From an uncultured Eggerthellaceae bacterium (lineage in GTDB: Bacteria > Actinomycetota > Coriobacteriia > Coriobacteriales > Eggerthellaceae), in the NCBI GenBank assembly GCA_910588095.1, contig CAJUQH010000001.1:1-64000 (forward strand): a DNA stretch of 64,000 nucleotides, given 5' to 3'. Under the pieces are notes generated by a model, which saw only the letters and a list, made by a program, of their open reading frames with translations, searched no databases and was not told the DNA's origin. Below, one piece after another: positions 40,220 through 49,290 of this stretch. A program made the position numbers and the translations under genes. Positions within the stretch are counted from its first letter, which is position 1. Every line of letters starts with the position of its first letter.

Positions 40220-43200
40220 CTACGCGATGCCTTCCTGGTTCGCCAGCGCCACGGTATAGTACACCGAGCACACAGGGGTGGTCTTTTGCTCGAAGATGGC
40301 CGGGTCTATGGTGCCCAGCACGTCATCGGGAATGGCGAAGCGATAGCCTATGGGGATGCGGGTGCCGAAGCCGTCCGGCAGCGCGAAGGCGGCCAGCTTG
40401 GATGCGTCGGCCTCGGTGGCCTCGGCATCCAGCGGGAAGCTCACGGCGGCTGAAGTGGCGCGCTCGCCAGCCAAAGCCTCCAGGGCAACGTCTGCCGTGC
40501 GCGAGCCGAACAGTGCCGTGGCGCCATCGAGCGGCGCGAAGTCGACCGCTGCGACCTTGAGCGCGCCACCGCTTCGCGACTCGATGTAGCCCGACGCCGG
40601 CACCTGGTCCTCTATGCCGAGCAGGTCCACCGATACCGTCACGTCTATGGGCGCGTCAGCCGAGACCGCCGCAACCCTCTTCGCTCGCAGCGTCACGTGA
40701 GCGCCATCTTCGCTGCGCAGGTTTTGCACCGCGCCCGGCTGGTGAACGACCATCGTTTCGGCATCCTCCCAGCCTTTGAATATCCAGCCTTGGGACTCCA
40801 GCTTCGGAAGCTCCAGGTCCTCGCCATACTTGGCCGTGAAGGTCCCCAGGTCCTCTCCGGCAACGCCCTCAAGGGAGACCGTGTAGGATATCGGCTCCCA
40901 TCCAGCGTACAAGGTCGCATCGCAGCCGATATCCCACTGCCGTGCGCTGTCGCACTCCTCGGTGTAGTACTGGCGCGCCTGCTCGTAATCCGGTCCATCG
41001 AACCATCCCCTGAAGAGATAGCCCGCCCTAGTGGGCTTTTCCTTCGATATGGCCGGCATGGCCTCGCCCACCGTCACCGGCAAGCTGTCGCCTTGGCCGC
41101 CGGCGCCGCCGTTAGGGTCAAAGCCCACCACGCTCGTCTGCCAGAAGGCATAGAGGTCGATCTTGCCCGCACCGCCGTACGCGCCTGACGAAATCCTGGG
41201 GCCGGTAGGCGTACGCGCCCAGCCGAGAAGAATTCGGTCAGTCTTGCTTTCATTGGCAACTACGTGACGACCATTGTTGGTGTTGTCTTTGTCAAAGACC
41301 TTAATTGACCCATCTTCGCAGATGACATATCTCAGCGAATTGAAGAACCGCCAACCATCAGGAAGACTCACATCGTCCCAGAAGCACTGACCAGAGTACC
41401 TGAGCGCACCGCTATTGGCATGAAGCCACAAATCGATTGAGCCTCCCCAAACGGCATAAAGGCGCGTAACCTCCGACACCACATAAGTACCAACGTCGAG
41501 TATTGGCCCATCGGGCGTCCAGCTCCAGCCAAGCAGCATCTGGTCATATCCCTCAGGAACAGTTACCTCCCGATTGCGATCCGTGCCACCAACGGTAAGC
41601 TCAGCATTGTTGCCAACAGTAAACTTGACCGTGCTGCTAAACTGCCATGCCCCATCACCACTCCAATTGTTGTTGTACGGAAAGGTAAGTGCGCCGCCAT
41701 TCGCAAAGACCACAAGTTGTGTAGGGCGTTTCCATTGAGCATAGTACACAACGTCCTTGTCCGTCGGCTGGTCGCCAGCTGTCAGCAGCGGACCGTTTGG
41801 AGACGTGCTCCACCCGAGCAGCTCCCATTCTGCACTGCCAGAGCCAATGGTGCGAGGTACCTCATCCGTAGCGAGGGTGTAAAGCGAATTATCGGGCAGA
41901 ATCTCGCATTTCTTGACATTGGATATCTGATGGCAAAAATCCCCCTGCCAGGTAACGCTGTTGTATTTAAGATATCCTCCGTTCGCATGGATGCCGACCC
42001 CTGCTATAGAGGCCCATTCAGCAACGAGGGTGGCATCCTGCGTGAACTGGCTAGCCGCGGCAGTAATCTTGCCCGTCGAGTCTATGCACTGAATGCGATT
42101 TCCCTCTGTGTCTGTCCAGAAATAACCGTTGAAGACGTAGTTTCCTTCCGTGGCCTCACTCGTCGGCACCGACACCTTGGTGATGGCATACTTTGGTTCT
42201 GCGTTGGGGCTGGTATACCATCCATCGTTGAACTTCTCATAGATTATCTCGTCTCCGCCACTGCCACCGTTCGCATCAAGCTTCACCGTAAAGGTGCCAG
42301 CTTTCCAGTGGGCTTCGTAGTCCCTGTTGCCAGTACTTTGCATAGGAACAGTGACGCTGGTCTGCGGGGTGGTGCCGTTGCTGCCTGTCCAGCCTGTGAA
42401 GGTGTAGCCTGTCCGTTTAGGCTCGGGCAAGATGACGGCGGCCGACTCGACAGTGTATATCTTCGTGTACTTCGAGTTGGCTACCGCGGCCGCCCAGCCC
42501 GAGTCGCTCACGCTGCCGCCATCGGTATCCAAGCTGATGGTGTACTCGATCTTGGTGAAGCTTGCCGTGACGGTCACGTTTTGCGTGCCCGCGAAGGAGA
42601 CCTCCGCGTCAGCCGCCATGAGCCCCGTCCAGGCCGAGCTCTCCCACCCATTGAACGTGTAGCCCGCATCAACCGTCACTGATGGCAGCCTGATATTGGA
42701 GCCGCCCTTGTAGATGCTGTCGCTGACCCGCCCAGGCGTGCCATGGGCAGAGGAGTAGCTGACCTTGTAGATCTGCTCGTAGTTGGCGTTATAGGTCCTG
42801 CTGCCAGTAGAGCCCTTGCCTATGACCACGGAAAGCTGTGGAAGGCTGTCATTGGAGGCCGTCCAGCCCGTGAAATGATAATCAGCGCGCACGGGAACAG
42901 GGAGCTCTATGTCGTCCGATTCGATGTTGTAGTGCCTGTCGTACACCTTCACCTCTGCCGAGGTGGCCGACTGCTCCTTCCAACCATCATCATCCACGTC
43001 GCCACCATAGGTCACGAGCTTTATAAGGTAGTCGGTTGGCTTCCAGTGGGCGTACCATCTGGGCGAGCTAGAGCCTGCTGCAATGGTGGGCGCGTCAGCA
43101 GTGAGATTACCGTCCTTATCCACGTACTGGGTGCCGCCAGACCTCTGCGACCAGTAGCCATCGAATTCGTAGCCTTCGCGCTCAGGCTTGTTCGCAGCGA

Positions 43201-45418
43201 TAACCGATCCTACGCCAACGACGTCGGTCGAGTCCTTAGATGTGGTGTAGCCCTTGTCCGGCCAGTAGTAGACGGTGGGCGTACCAGCCGTGGCGTCCGT
43301 AGCGTTCTTGTCCAGATTGACTGATAGGCTGGGCTTCTTGGCCCAAACCGCATAAAGCGTCGTGTTTTGGTTAAACGGCATTTCTATCGTTGCGCCCGCA
43401 CCATACAAAGATGTTGTGGCAGACGGAGAAGCCGCCCATCCATGGGTGTACCCTTTTCGGGATAGGGTAGGCATTCTCAAACTATTTGACGGAGATGCGC
43501 ATGCTTTCCCACAATGTCCGTTAAAGCTAACCGTATCCGTCGTGTTTTTATCAAAAGTAACGTCGCTATATTGGGTCTTGTTATTGTTGAGATTCGTGTA
43601 CTGTATTGAGACTCCATAACCACCGTTTCCGATTTTCACGCTCGATCCTAAAGTTCCACTCCCCCTCAAAGTAGCATTCCCCACTAGATCTTCTCCAAGA
43701 ATCTTGAATTGCCAGGCGGTATCTGCAGTCGAAGATCCGGCATCGGGGAGACGAAAGAGATTGGAAAAGCTTACCTCGTTTCCGGTAGACATAATAGTGA
43801 TGTAAAAGGGCTTAAGCCCATTAGGAGGGTATTTGGCGATTGTCCTGTCCCTGCACATCGCCAAGACCGCATCGAGCCCATAGTCATTGCCATTTGGTGA
43901 AGTACTGGGGTCAAAAGGCGTGTAATTCGTTACGCGAACAGTGACGACGTCTGTATCCTGCGGCGTATCGCTAGATGAAGTCCACCCCACTTCACCATCG
44001 AACAACCCATTGATAATGGTTGCTGGACTAGTGCCGCTTATGATCACGGCTCCTATTTGGAGCGTTCCCCCTCGCACTTGCTTTTTCGTCACAATAGGGG
44101 TGTCGTACTCCGCATGTGCTATTGAGGCGCTCATGAGATTGGCTGTGCCGGGTATACCTTGGAACCCTCCATCGGCTCCTATGGCCACACCGTCTTGGAA
44201 GGCAGCTTCTCCTTGCTCGACTGTGTCTTCATCGCTATTGACGGAAAGTCCGAGAATGCCCCACGAGGCGCTATTAGCGCCATCAGAAAGCATGAGGTCA
44301 ATGGCCGATGCATCAACTTCGGGAAGACCGTCATCGACCGACGAGAGGGCAACCATGGCGGTGAGCTGCGGGGAGGCGTCGGTCGACTCGTTATCCTCGG
44401 CCGACTCGCCTTCAGCGTCGTCCTCGACGGCAGAGACGGCAACCGGGGCCATGATGGTCTCGGGTTCCTGCTCGAAGAGATAGGGGCTGATGGAGGTGAC
44501 GCTGGCCGGTGCCGTGATGGTGGCCAGGCTCGCGCAGGCCTCCAGGGCACCGGCGGCTATCGTCGTGCAGCCGTCGTGGATGACGATGTCGGTAGCGCCT
44601 GCTGGCACGCGCAGGAGCGTCGTCAGGTCAGATGTGTATAGCAGACCATTCTCCGAGGCGAATGCTGCACTGCCCTCCTCCACGGCGATCTGCGTCACGA
44701 GCGGGCAATGCGAGAACACGCTCGGAGCGGCAGATTCCGCTGTCTTGGGGAGGAGGACAGTGCCCTGCTTGCCCTCGGGAATGAGCAAGAGGCTAAGACG
44801 TTCGGCGTCATACAAGGCACCGTCGAAGGAGGAATAGGTCGGGTTGCCTTCGGCAACGGCGACATTTGCCACGTCGCTCGAGCGAAACGCGCGGTCATCG
44901 ACGTCGATCACGCTCGCGGGCAACGTGACGGATGCCACACCTGAGAGGTAGAAGGCGTAAGGGCCGACAGCAATAACATCATAGTCGATACCCTCGTAGG
45001 TGATAGATTCAGAGAGAGCCAGAGTCGAAGCATCGGCCTCCGCTCCATCAGGCCCCAATGCTTGCATCGAGGCTACACCGGAGTCCTCGTCTTCCTGGGA
45101 GCTCGTGATCTGCTGCCAGCCAGACGAAACCCCGACGAGCTCGACGTGGGATTCGTCGATAACGGCGAAGGTCAGCCCATCGACGGTGAACGATCCGATG
45201 ACGGGCTCGGGGGCGACGTCACCTTCGGGTGCTGCGAGCGCCACGTCCTCGCGGACGACGCTAGCAGGCCCATCCATCAGCGATGACGCCAACAGCGTCG
45301 AGGGCGCTTTCTCCCCTTCTGCGAAGGCGGAGCCCAAGGGCATAAGGCTGCAGACCAGAAGGCCCATGACGACAGCAAGCAGCAGCTTGCGAGTAAGTGG
45401 AACAGCAGGTGCTCGCAT
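40220..45418 (-). CDS. Large secreted InlB B-repeat/leucine-rich-repeat surface protein
   Basis: A 1732-residue protein with a signal peptide (MRAPAVPLTRKLLLAVVMGL, ending GSAFAEG), a BspA-type leucine-rich region up to about residue 300, and about nine divergent InlB B-repeat modules (typical AGYTFNGW, TGYTFTGW, REGYEFDGYW). The C-terminal 130-residue domain (VDLLGIEDQVPASGYIESRSGG, YRFAIPDDVL) is shared with the protein at 8557-12510. There is no LPXTG motif, so attachment may use that domain. ATG 45418 has GGAAGGAGC upstream. The N-terminal half matches the 8557 protein closely, while the central modules differ, as in mosaic surface proteins. An adhesive or host-interacting role is inferred. 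Confidence 0.9.
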   Translation of the reverse strand: MRAPAVPLTRKLLLAVVMGLLVCSLMPLGSAFAEGEKAPSTLLASSLMDGPASVVREDVALAAPEGDVAPEPVIGSFTVDGLTFAVIDESHVELVGVSSGWQQITSSQEDEDSGVASMQALGPDGAEADASTLALSESITYEGIDYDVIAVGPYAFYLSGVASVTLPASVIDVDDRAFRSSDVANVAVAEGNPTYSSFDGALYDAERLSLLLIPEGKQGTVLLPKTAESAAPSVFSHCPLVTQIAVEEGSAAFASENGLLYTSDLTTLLRVPAGATDIVIHDGCTTIAAGALEACASLATITAPASVTSISPYLFEQEPETIMAPVAVSAVEDDAEGESAEDNESTDASPQLTAMVALSSVDDGLPEVDASAIDLMLSDGANSASWGILGLSVNSDEDTVEQGEAAFQDGVAIGADGGFQGIPGTANLMSASIAHAEYDTPIVTKKQVRGGTLQIGAVIISGTSPATIINGLFDGEVGWTSSSDTPQDTDVVTVRVTNYTPFDPSTSPNGNDYGLDAVLAMCRDRTIAKYPPNGLKPFYITIMSTGNEVSFSNLFRLPDAGSSTADTAWQFKILGEDLVGNATLRGSGTLGSSVKIGNGGYGVSIQYTNLNNNKTQYSDVTFDKNTTDTVSFNGHCGKACASPSNSLRMPTLSRKGYTHGWAASPSATTSLYGAGATIEMPFNQNTTLYAVWAKKPSLSVNLDKNATDATAGTPTVYYWPDKGYTTSKDSTDVVGVGSVIAANKPEREGYEFDGYWSQRSGGTQYVDKDGNLTADAPTIAAGSSSPRWYAHWKPTDYLIKLVTYGGDVDDDGWKEQSATSAEVKVYDRHYNIESDDIELPVPVRADYHFTGWTASNDSLPQLSVVIGKGSTGSRTYNANYEQIYKVSYSSAHGTPGRVSDSIYKGGSNIRLPSVTVDAGYTFNGWESSAWTGLMAADAEVSFAGTQNVTVTASFTKIEYTISLDTDGGSVSDSGWAAAVANSKYTKIYTVESAAVILPEPKRTGYTFTGWTGSNGTTPQTSVTVPMQSTGNRDYEAHWKAGTFTVKLDANGGSGGDEIIYEKFNDGWYTSPNAEPKYAITKVSVPTSEATEGNYVFNGYFWTDTEGNRIQCIDSTGKITAAASQFTQDATLVAEWASIAGVGIHANGGYLKYNSVTWQGDFCHQISNVKKCEILPDNSLYTLATDEVPRTIGSGSAEWELLGWSTSPNGPLLTAGDQPTDKDVVYYAQWKRPTQLVVFANGGALTFPYNNNWSGDGAWQFSSTVKFTVGNNAELTVGGTDRNREVTVPEGYDQMLLGWSWTPDGPILDVGTYVVSEVTRLYAVWGGSIDLWLHANSGALRYSGQCFWDDVSLPDGWRFFNSLRYVICEDGSIKVFDKDNTNNGRHVVANESKTDRILLGWARTPTGPRISSGAYGGAGKIDLYAFWQTSVVGFDPNGGAGGQGDSLPVTVGEAMPAISKEKPTRAGYLFRGWFDGPDYEQARQYYTEECDSARQWDIGCDATLYAGWEPISYTVSLEGVAGEDLGTFTAKYGEDLELPKLESQGWIFKGWEDAETMVVHQPGAVQNLRSEDGAHVTLRAKRVAAVSADAPIDVTVSVDLLGIEDQVPASGYIESRSGGALKVAAVDFAPLDGATALFGSRTADVALEALAGERATSAAVSFPLDAEATEADASKLAAFALPDGFGTRIPIGYRFAIPDDVLGTIDPAIFEQKTTPVCSVYYTVALANQEGIA

Positions 45419-45526
45419 TGCAACCAGCTCCTTCCGGCGGTGCGGTTATGATCCACACTGCGGAAGAGGCCCCGGCTACAGCCGGCGAAGCTTTTGGCGA
45501 AAGAGGAGGGCATCCGCCGCAGTTTC
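45419..45526. other. Leader region of the large InlB-like gene
   Basis: About 110 bases upstream of the InlB-like start with the ribosome site GGAAGGAGC. No gene is seen. Confidence 0.35.
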
Positions 45527-45705
45527 GCCAGAAAAAGCAAGATTGCAAACAATCTGGGATAACCGTAACGGTTGTACCAAACACAGAATCTTGAAAGGCA
45601 GATGCCCTCTTCACCCTGTGTTATGTGACAACACATTACGGAATGAGATAACTCGGATTATTCGATTGTTTGCAATTCCCCTTCACGGGAACCGCTTTTT
45701 CTGGC
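45527..45705. repeat. 179-bp element with nested inverted repeats
   Basis: Outer arms GCCAGAAAAAGC (45527-45538) and GCTTTTTCTGGC (45694-45705) and inner arms TTGCAAACAATC (45543-45554) and GATTGTTTGCAA (45664-45675) are each perfect inverted repeats, with 4 and 18 bases between outer and inner arms on the two sides. Inside is the 13-base palindrome AACCGTAACGGTT (45561-45573) and a TGTGTT...AACACA dyad. The element lies between divergent genes (InlB-like protein and LysR). It could be a degenerate mobile element or a compound operator region. Confidence 0.7.
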
Positions 45706-45895
45706 ACCTGCGACTATAGCAAAGCGCCGGCCCCCTGCGCAAGCAAAGCCATGAAGCCTTGATGAAGCCCCGTATCGCGCTTCCGCCTCCGCAGCGTTCG
45801 CAGCGTCCCTTCCCTTCCCCGCCCTGTAACCAAACTGTTATCGTTTCCAGCGCAAACCTGGCGCTTCCTTTTCCGGATAGGCCCGCGCGCAAAGC

Positions 45896-45901
45896 TATAA
45901 T
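45896..45901 (+). promoter_or_regulatory. -10 element of the lysR-histidine kinase operon
   Basis: A perfect TATAAT lies 29 bases before the lysR start. The -35 region is weak. A short GGGG-GATG-CCCC hairpin falls in the leader just before the ribosome site AAGGAAGG. Confidence 0.45.
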
Positions 45902-45930
45902 AGGGGGATGCCCCCAAAGGAAGGCGCCCT

Positions 45931-46884
45931 ATGACGCTCCAACAACTGCGCTACCTCATCGCCATAGCCGAGTACGGCTCCATCAACGCCGCAGCGCAGA
46001 ACCTCTACGCGTCGCAGTCGAACCTGTCCACCGCCATCAAAGACCTCGAAGCCGAGCTGGGCATAAGCATATTCATGCGCAGCAACCGGGGCGTGACGCT
46101 CACCAACGACGGCACCGAGCTGCTGGGCTACGCGCGCCAGGTCATAGAGCAGGCCGACATGCTGTCCGAGCGCTACGCGCCGGGCGAGGCGTCCCACGCG
46201 CGGCTGGCCATATCGACCCAGCACTACTACTTCAGCGTGCAGGCGTTCGTCGACACCGCCGACGAGTACGACGGCGACGAATACGACTTCATCCTGCGCG
46301 AATGCGCCACCGGCGAGATAATCGACGACGTGCGCACCTTCCGCAGCGAAGCGGGCGTGCTCTACACCGACGACTTCAACCGCCGCGTGCTGGCCAAGGC
46401 CTTCGCCGACGCCAACGTGGCCTACTTCCCGCTGTTCGACGCGCGGCCCCACGTGTTCGTGGGCGAAGGCCACCCGCTGGCCGGCCGCGAGCGCGTGAGC
46501 ATCGACGACTTGGCCCCCTACCCGCGCTACTCCTTCGAGCAGGGCACCACCAACTCGTTCTACTACGCCGAGGAGCCGCTGGCCTACCTGCCGCATAAGC
46601 GCAACGTGCGCATATCCGACCGCGGCACGCTGACGAACCTGCTCACCCACCATTCGGGCTACACCATATCCACCGGCGTGCTCTCCAGCGAGATGCTGTC
46701 GGGCATCGCCTCCATCCCGCTGGACATCGACCAGACCATGCAAGTGGGCTACATCATGCACAACGAGCGCCGGCCCAGCCAGCTGCTGCGCAGCTACATA
46801 GCCAATCTGCGCAAGGTCGTGGAGCAAAGCCCCATGGTGAGCGCCACCTTGGACCCATTCGAGCAACCCGCAGAAGCGAACTGA
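45931..46884 (+). CDS. LysR-family transcriptional regulator
   Basis: A 317-residue regulator with the N-terminal winged HTH (MTLQQLRYLIAIAEYGSINA, then AQNLYASQSNLSTAIKDLEAELGISIFMRSNRGVTLT) and a type 2 periplasmic-binding-fold effector domain from about residue 95. It is paralogous to the HTH-less protein at 35538. Ten bases after its stop begins a hybrid histidine kinase gene, an unusual operon partner. AAGGAAGG precedes the start. LysR proteins usually control a divergent neighbour, so the large InlB-like gene and the inverted repeats between them are candidate targets. Confidence 0.92.
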   Translation: MTLQQLRYLIAIAEYGSINAAAQNLYASQSNLSTAIKDLEAELGISIFMRSNRGVTLTNDGTELLGYARQVIEQADMLSERYAPGEASHARLAISTQHYYFSVQAFVDTADEYDGDEYDFILRECATGEIIDDVRTFRSEAGVLYTDDFNRRVLAKAFADANVAYFPLFDARPHVFVGEGHPLAGRERVSIDDLAPYPRYSFEQGTTNSFYYAEEPLAYLPHKRNVRISDRGTLTNLLTHHSGYTISTGVLSSEMLSGIASIPLDIDQTMQVGYIMHNERRPSQLLRSYIANLRKVVEQSPMVSATLDPFEQPAEAN

Positions 46885-46894
46885 GGAGACGGAG

Positions 46895-49246
46895 ATGAGC
46901 GACACCGTTACCGCAGGCCATACCTTGGCGCCCGCAGAAGGCGCCTCGACGCTGGGCGGCACCCCGCCTAGCGCGAGCGACCGCAACGCCGAAGGCTCCC
47001 GCGCGCATCGCTTCACCCGACGGCTCACTGGGGCATTGGGCGTGGTGGTCATCGCGTTGGCAGCCGTGTTCTTCGTGACCACCACCAGCAACCTGATCCT
47101 CATACTGAACGAGGTGCAAGCGGTGAAAGACGGCCCCTACCCCGTCTCGGTGGCGGCGGGCCGCATCGAGACGCTGCTCGTCCAGCTGCGCACCGCCACG
47201 GCCGATTCCGCCGCGCTGAACAACCCCGAACGCGCGAGCCAGCTGGCTGAGGAGTTCGAGGCCATCAACATCGAGATGGACAGCCGCATAGGCTACATCT
47301 TGGACAATTCCATGGCCGATGACATGGAAGGCAACGCCTTGGCCGTGGCCTACGCAGACATGAAGGAGCGCCAGAAGGTGCTCGTCGCCATGTGCAAGGA
47401 TCCCGCCGCCGGCGATGACGAGGTGCAGGCCTATGTGACCGAGCGGATAGAGCCGCTCATCCGCGGGCTGCTGCTCATAGACATCGACCTGCTGGAAACG
47501 TCCACCGCCATGGTCGATGACACCTACGCCACCGTGGGCCAGGCCATCCGGACGGTCATCATCGTGTCGTCCATCCTCATGGGCGCCGTGGTGGTATCGG
47601 TCATCTTCTACATGAGCATCATCACCCGCGCCAACCGCCGCCAGGAGGGCCTGCGCGAAGAGCTCGAGGGTGCGCTCAGCCGCGCCCAGGCCGCCAGCAA
47701 CGCCAAGAGCGCGTTTTTGGCCAACATGTCCCACGACATACGCACCCCCATGAATGCCATCGTGGGGCTGGTGTCCATCGCCCAAGCCCACGTAGACGAC
47801 CCCGACCTCACCAAAGAGTACCTCAACCGCATAACCGTGTCGTCGAAGCACCTGCTCTCGCTCATCAACGACATCCTGGACATGTCCAAGATAGAAAGCG
47901 GCAAGTTCCGGCTGAACTGCACGCCGTTCATGCTGCCCGAGGTGACCGAGGAGTTCCTCGACATCGTGGCGCCGCAGATGCGCGCGAAGCACCTGCGCTT
48001 CGACGTGTGCATCTTCGACATAACTCACGAGGCGCTGGTTGGCGACACGCTGCGGCTGTCGCAAGTGCTGTTCAACCTGACCAGCAACGCCGTGAAGTAC
48101 ACCCCCGAAGGCGGTGCGGTGCGGGTGAGCATAACCGAGATGCCCAACGAGAAGCCCGGTTACGCGCGGTTGGCCTTCGAGATAGAGGACACGGGCATCG
48201 GCATGAGCCCTGAGTTCCTCGACCACGTGTTCGATGTGTTCGAGCGCGAGCGCAACGAGACGACCAACTTCATCCAAGGCACGGGGCTGGGCATGGCCAT
48301 CGTGAAGAACACCGTGGATATGATGGACGGCACGGTGACGGTGGCCAGCACGCCAGACGTGGGGTCGACCTTTCGCGTGGAGATTCCGCTCGAGATAGAC
48401 GAAGATGCCCACGACGACGCGGCACCGACCGTGGCCGATGGTGGCCTGCGCCTGCTGTTCGTGGACGACAACGAACGCGTGCGCGAGAACATCCGCCACA
48501 TCATGGATGATTGGCGCATCGATGCCGACGTGGTGGCGTCAGGGACAGAAGCCGTGGCCCTGGCAGAGCAGGCGCAAGGCGAAGGCCGTTGCTATCGGGC
48601 CATCGTCATCGATTGGATAATGCCCGAGCTAGACGGCATATCGACTACGCGCCAGCTCAAGGCCGCGCTCGGCGACGCCATGCCGCCGGTCATCCTGGCA
48701 AGCTACGATATGTCCAACATCCAAGACCAGGCCCGCACTGCGGGCGTGAGCGGGTTCATCGCCAAGCCGCTGTTCCGCACGCGCCTGAAGCAGATGATCT
48801 GCGAGCTGCAGGAGGGCTGCCCGACCGAGCCCACTGGCATTGCAGCCGAGGAGGCGCCGGTGGCCGGCCATGTGCTGCTGGTGGAGGACAACGAGATAAA
48901 CCTCGACATCGCGCTCGAGCTGCTCGACATGATGGGCGACATAACCACCGACTGCGCAAAGGACGGCTTGCAGGCCGTGGAGATGATGGAAGCCGCGCCC
49001 GAAGGCACCTACGACATCGTGTTCATGGACTGGCAGATGCCGCGCATGGATGGCATCGCCGCCACCAAGGCCATCATCGAGCACGAGAAGGCTACGGGAA
49101 AGCGCCACACGCCTATCGTCGCCATGACGGCCAATGCGTTCAACGAAGACCGGGCCACCGCGCTCGATGCCGGCATGGACGACTTCATGACGAAGCCCAT
49201 CAGCGTGCGGCTGCTGCGAGAGATACTGCAGAAGTACCTGGGTTAG
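46895..49246 (+). CDS. Hybrid sensor histidine kinase with two receiver domains
   Basis: A 783-residue membrane kinase. Two transmembrane helices (about residues 47-70 and 212-236) flank an extracytoplasmic four-helix-bundle-like sensor domain. HisKA follows with His280 (MSHDIRTPMN), then HATPase (NLTSNAVKYTPEGG, DTGIGMSPEFL, GTGLGMAIVKN). Two receiver domains follow: the first with its phospho-acceptor in VIDWIMPELDG, the second in FMDWQMPRMDGIAA, and TAN and KP motifs downstream. No HPt domain or output domain is attached. It starts ten bases after the LysR gene with an RBS-like GGAGACGGAG. Confidence 0.93.
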   Translation: MSDTVTAGHTLAPAEGASTLGGTPPSASDRNAEGSRAHRFTRRLTGALGVVVIALAAVFFVTTTSNLILILNEVQAVKDGPYPVSVAAGRIETLLVQLRTATADSAALNNPERASQLAEEFEAINIEMDSRIGYILDNSMADDMEGNALAVAYADMKERQKVLVAMCKDPAAGDDEVQAYVTERIEPLIRGLLLIDIDLLETSTAMVDDTYATVGQAIRTVIIVSSILMGAVVVSVIFYMSIITRANRRQEGLREELEGALSRAQAASNAKSAFLANMSHDIRTPMNAIVGLVSIAQAHVDDPDLTKEYLNRITVSSKHLLSLINDILDMSKIESGKFRLNCTPFMLPEVTEEFLDIVAPQMRAKHLRFDVCIFDITHEALVGDTLRLSQVLFNLTSNAVKYTPEGGAVRVSITEMPNEKPGYARLAFEIEDTGIGMSPEFLDHVFDVFERERNETTNFIQGTGLGMAIVKNTVDMMDGTVTVASTPDVGSTFRVEIPLEIDEDAHDDAAPTVADGGLRLLFVDDNERVRENIRHIMDDWRIDADVVASGTEAVALAEQAQGEGRCYRAIVIDWIMPELDGISTTRQLKAALGDAMPPVILASYDMSNIQDQARTAGVSGFIAKPLFRTRLKQMICELQEGCPTEPTGIAAEEAPVAGHVLLVEDNEINLDIALELLDMMGDITTDCAKDGLQAVEMMEAAPEGTYDIVFMDWQMPRMDGIAATKAIIEHEKATGKRHTPIVAMTANAFNEDRATALDAGMDDFMTKPISVRLLREILQKYLG

Positions 49247-49254
49247 CGGAACCT

Positions 49255-49286
49255 GGCCCTGCCCCTGCTGCTGCAGAGGCAGGGCC
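49255..49286. terminator. Hairpin between convergent genes
   Basis: A nine-base stem (GGCCCTGCC/GGCAGGGCC) with a 14-base loop lies between the kinase stop and the convergent M28-like gene stop. No T-run is present on the plus side. Confidence 0.5.
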
Positions 49287-49290
49287 TGGG

